Shown: piece by piece, positions 62,059 through 64,000 of the stretch
Position numbering within the stretch: the stretch's first letter is position 1
Layout: each line of letters begins with the position of its first letter
Assembly (NCBI RefSeq): GCF_030811855.1
Contig: NZ_JAUSRN010000010.1
Coordinates: 181,212-245,211 of the forward strand
DNA from: Variovorax paradoxus
GTDB lineage: Bacteria; Pseudomonadota; Gammaproteobacteria; Burkholderiales; Burkholderiaceae_C
DNA length: 64,000 nucleotides
Direction: 5' to 3'
Notes under the pieces: generated by a model
The model's database searches: none
What the model was told of the DNA's origin: nothing
The model's input: the letters and a program-made list of their open reading frames with translations, nothing else
Translations under genes and position numbers: made by a program

Positions 62059-63042
62059 ATGGCGGCAGGCTTCGCGCGCCTGAGCCAGAATGGCCGCGTG
62101 CTGTCCCCTTCTTCCTCTTCCACCTCACTCTTCCACGCCAGCCATCTTCTGAAGCGCTACGGCGGCACCACCGTCGTGGACGACCTGTCGTTCGAGATCG
62201 CGCCCGGAGAATGCCTTGGCGTGATCGGACCGAACGGTGCGGGCAAGACCACCACGATCCGCATGTGCCTGGGCCTCACGACGCCGGACGGCGGCGAGAT
62301 CTCGGCGCTGGGCCTACAGATGCCCCGCGACGCGCTCGCCATCAAGGCGCAGCTTGGTGTGGTCTCACAGTTCGACACGCTGGACCCCGACTTCAGCTGC
62401 GCCGAGAACCTCGTGGTGTACGGCCGCTACTTCGGTTTCAGCAAGGCGCAGGTGCAATTGCGCGTGCCGCAACTGCTCGAGTTTGCCGCGCTCTCGCACA
62501 AGGCGGACGCGAAGCCGGGCGAGCTGTCGGGCGGCATGCGGCGGCGCCTGTCACTGGCGCGGGCGCTGGTGAACGACCCCAAGCTGCTGCTGCTCGACGA
62601 GCCGACCACCGGGCTCGATCCGCAGGCGCGCCACCTGATGTGGGAACGGCTGCAGGTGCTGCTGCAGCAGGGCAAATCGATCCTCCTGACCACGCACTTC
62701 ATGGACGAGGCCGAGCGCCTGTGCTCGCGCCTGCTGGTGCTCGACCACGGCCGGAAGATTGCCGAGGGACGGCCTCGCGACCTGATCGCCGAACACCTCG
62801 AGCCCGACGTGGTCGAGGTGTATGGCAACGGAGCGCTCTCGCTGGCCGAGTCGCCCGAGCTCAAGGCCATGGCGGCGCGCGTGGAAGTGAGCGGCGAGAC
62901 GGTGTTCTTCTACACGCAGGACGCGCGCCGCCTGCTCGATGCGCTGGCGCGGCACGGCCGGCTGCGCACCTTCCATCGGCCGGCGAACCTCGAAGATCTT
63001 TTTCTCAAGCTCACGGGCCGGCAGATTCGCCAGGAGGGCTGA
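62059..63042 (+). CDS. nodI: ABC exporter ATPase, NodI type
   Basis: The 327-residue ATPase has Walker A GPNGAGKTT, signature LSGGMRRRLSLARAL and Walker B LLLLDEPTTGLDPQ. The C-terminal extension (FFYTQDARRLLDALARHGRLRTFHRPANLEDLF) is the DrrA/NodI layout. In rhizobia NodIJ exports lipochitooligosaccharides; in free-living relatives the same pair is conserved with unknown cargo. No nodulation genes are in the window. The ATG at 62059 is used; GTG 62098 is a possible later start. Confidence 0.88.
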   Translation: MAAGFARLSQNGRVLSPSSSSTSLFHASHLLKRYGGTTVVDDLSFEIAPGECLGVIGPNGAGKTTTIRMCLGLTTPDGGEISALGLQMPRDALAIKAQLGVVSQFDTLDPDFSCAENLVVYGRYFGFSKAQVQLRVPQLLEFAALSHKADAKPGELSGGMRRRLSLARALVNDPKLLLLDEPTTGLDPQARHLMWERLQVLLQQGKSILLTTHFMDEAERLCSRLLVLDHGRKIAEGRPRDLIAEHLEPDVVEVYGNGALSLAESPELKAMAARVEVSGETVFFYTQDARRLLDALARHGRLRTFHRPANLEDLFLKLTGRQIRQEG

Positions 63043-63045
63043 TCG

Positions 63046-63894
63046 ATGAACATGACAACGACGACAACCCCAACTACCGCCCCCGGCGCCACGCCGCCAT
63101 CGCCATCGGTATGGCGCGCGCCCGAACTCTCGCTGCGCTGGTGGCCGGTTTTCCTGCGCAACCTGCTGGTGTGGAAAAAGCTCGCGATCCCGAGCCTCAT
63201 CGGCAACATTGCAGAGCCGCTGATCTGGCTCGTGGCCTTCGGCTACGGCATGGGCGCGCTTGTTGGCGAAGTGTCGGTCGACGGGACCCGGGTGCCCTAC
63301 ATCCTGTTTCTGGCCAGCGGCTCGATCTGCATGAGCGCGATGAACGCCGCGAGCTTCGAGGCGCTGTACTCGGCCTTCTCGCGCATGCACGTGCAGAAGA
63401 CCTGGGACGGCATCATGAACGCGCCTGTCGGGCTCGACGACATCGTGCTGGCGGAGATGCTGTGGGCGGCATTCAAGTCGATCTTCACCGTCACCGCGAT
63501 CCTGTTCGTGATGCTCGGACTGGGGATCAGCCACAGCCCGAAGCTGGTGGTGGCATGGATGGTGTTGATCGGCGCCGGCATCACCTTCTCGTCCATTGCG
63601 CTGATCTTCAATGCGCTGGCGAAGGGGTATGACTTCTTCACGTACTACTTCACGCTGTTCATGACGCCGATGATGTTCTTGAGCGGCGTGTTCTTTCCGC
63701 TGGAGCAGTTGCCTTCTGCTGTTCGGGCTGTGGCGGCTTGGTTGCCCTTGACTACTGCGGTGGCGCTGGTGAGGCCGTTGTTCATGGATCAGTGGCCTGT
63801 GGGGTGGTGGCGGCATGCGGTGGTGTTGGCGGTTTATGCGGTTGTGGCTTTTTGGATTGCTTTGGCATTGACTCGGAAGAGGTTTCGGGGGTGA
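63046..63894 (+). CDS. nodJ: ABC exporter permease, NodJ type
   Basis: The 282-residue protein has six hydrophobic helices of the ABC-2 type and NodJ-like segments (PEPLIWLVAFGYG-type read here as AEPLIWLVAFGYGMG, then FLASGSICMSAMNAASFEA and TPMMFLSGVFFPLEQLP). It starts four bases after the nodI stop and with it forms a two-gene exporter. The N-terminal 15 residues are Thr/Pro-rich and may begin at the second Met. Confidence 0.9.
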   Translation: MNMTTTTTPTTAPGATPPSPSVWRAPELSLRWWPVFLRNLLVWKKLAIPSLIGNIAEPLIWLVAFGYGMGALVGEVSVDGTRVPYILFLASGSICMSAMNAASFEALYSAFSRMHVQKTWDGIMNAPVGLDDIVLAEMLWAAFKSIFTVTAILFVMLGLGISHSPKLVVAWMVLIGAGITFSSIALIFNALAKGYDFFTYYFTLFMTPMMFLSGVFFPLEQLPSAVRAVAAWLPLTTAVALVRPLFMDQWPVGWWRHAVVLAVYAVVAFWIALALTRKRFRG

Positions 63895-63937
63895 GGTTGT
63901 TTTGAGTTCCGAGGCCGGGACTCGCCCCGGCGGGCGA

Positions 63938-63971
63938 CCTACTTTTCTTTGCTTCGCCAAAGAAACGTAGG
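63938..63971. repeat. Intergenic hairpin repeat at the window edge
   Basis: CCTACTTTTCTTTG and CAAAGAAACGTAGG pair over 14 positions with one mismatch around a CTTCGC loop. The hairpin is flanked by GGCGACC in direct orientation (about 63933 and 63981). This sequence style recurs between genes in many betaproteobacterial genomes. The window ends before its right flank is complete. It could also act as a terminator for nodIJ, although its stem is A/T rich. Confidence 0.6.
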
Positions 63972-64000
63972 CAAAAGAAAGGCGACCCCACTGTCTGCGA

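Overview
This 64 kb window of GC-rich chromosome looks betaproteobacterial and most like a Variovorax-type member of the Comamonadaceae. The assignment is by inference from gene content, protein style and codon use: livHMGF-type and TRAP uptake systems, orphan Bug/TctC receptors, many LysR regulators, a Comamonadaceae-like S3 with a long C-terminal tail, and a NodI/NodJ-type ABC pair. Coding density is high, nearly all of it chromosomal core or metabolic genes. I saw no rRNA or tRNA gene, CRISPR array, phage, integrase or transposase.

Left part (1-19 kb). A truncated cytochrome c' gene diverges from a cytochrome b561 gene that overlaps a GNAT gene. From about 15.1 kb back to 2.4 kb runs the leftward ribosomal block. 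The str operon (rpsL, rpsG, fusA, tuf, rpsJ) has an extended -10 promoter and ends in a clear intrinsic terminator directly after rpsJ. Two leftward genes for exported proteins (a HEWGH-type metallopeptidase lipoprotein and a small partner) lie between rpsJ and rplC. The rest of the S10 operon (rplC, D, W, B, rpsS, rplV, rpsC, rplP, rpmC, rpsQ) restarts from its own TATAAT promoter and ends at a terminator in front of a peroxiredoxin gene. Upstream of the block lie a D,D-carboxypeptidase, an alpha/beta hydrolase, a 2Fe-2S ferredoxin, a VanZ-like membrane protein and hemJ. hemJ faces away from hemB across a 340 bp gap that holds a candidate small RNA.

Middle part (19-46 kb). hemB and corA are followed by small regulator/enzyme units (LysR, dienelactone hydrolase, DsbA-fold isomerase, SDR, MarC, EVE). 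Next comes a leftward branched-chain-amino-acid-type uptake operon, livH-livM-livG-livF, then an acyl-CoA ligase and the periplasmic receptor. A 343 bp element made of two structured palindromes sits between livG and livF. Then follow an AraC regulator, an esterase, purT, a beta-oxidation pair (3-hydroxyacyl-CoA dehydrogenase, enoyl-CoA hydratase), a serine hydrolase, coaX, a Kbp-like BON-LysM protein, a rhodanese and a TakP-type TRAP operon whose large permease carries a long insert.

Right part (46-64 kb). A signal-peptide-bearing protein with the domain order and motifs of glucan, water dikinases diverges from a FecR/DUF6600-like protein with a very glutamine-rich tail. Then come glutathione reductase, ketopantoate reductase, two unrecognised membrane proteins, AMP nucleosidase, an orphan Bug receptor, an ArsR-type regulator divergent from a cytochrome P450 with a perfect 10-bp inverted repeat between them, a flavin-type oxidoreductase overlapping a glutathione transferase, a LysR regulator, the NodIJ-type exporter and, at the edge, a hairpin repeat.

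The observations I rate highest are the exported dikinase-like protein (46112-48178), the promoter-plus-terminator small RNA candidate (19072-19175), the pair of palindromes with compensated stem changes inside the liv operon (30468-30810), the operator-like repeat at 58155-58182, and the str/S10 split by two exported-protein genes.
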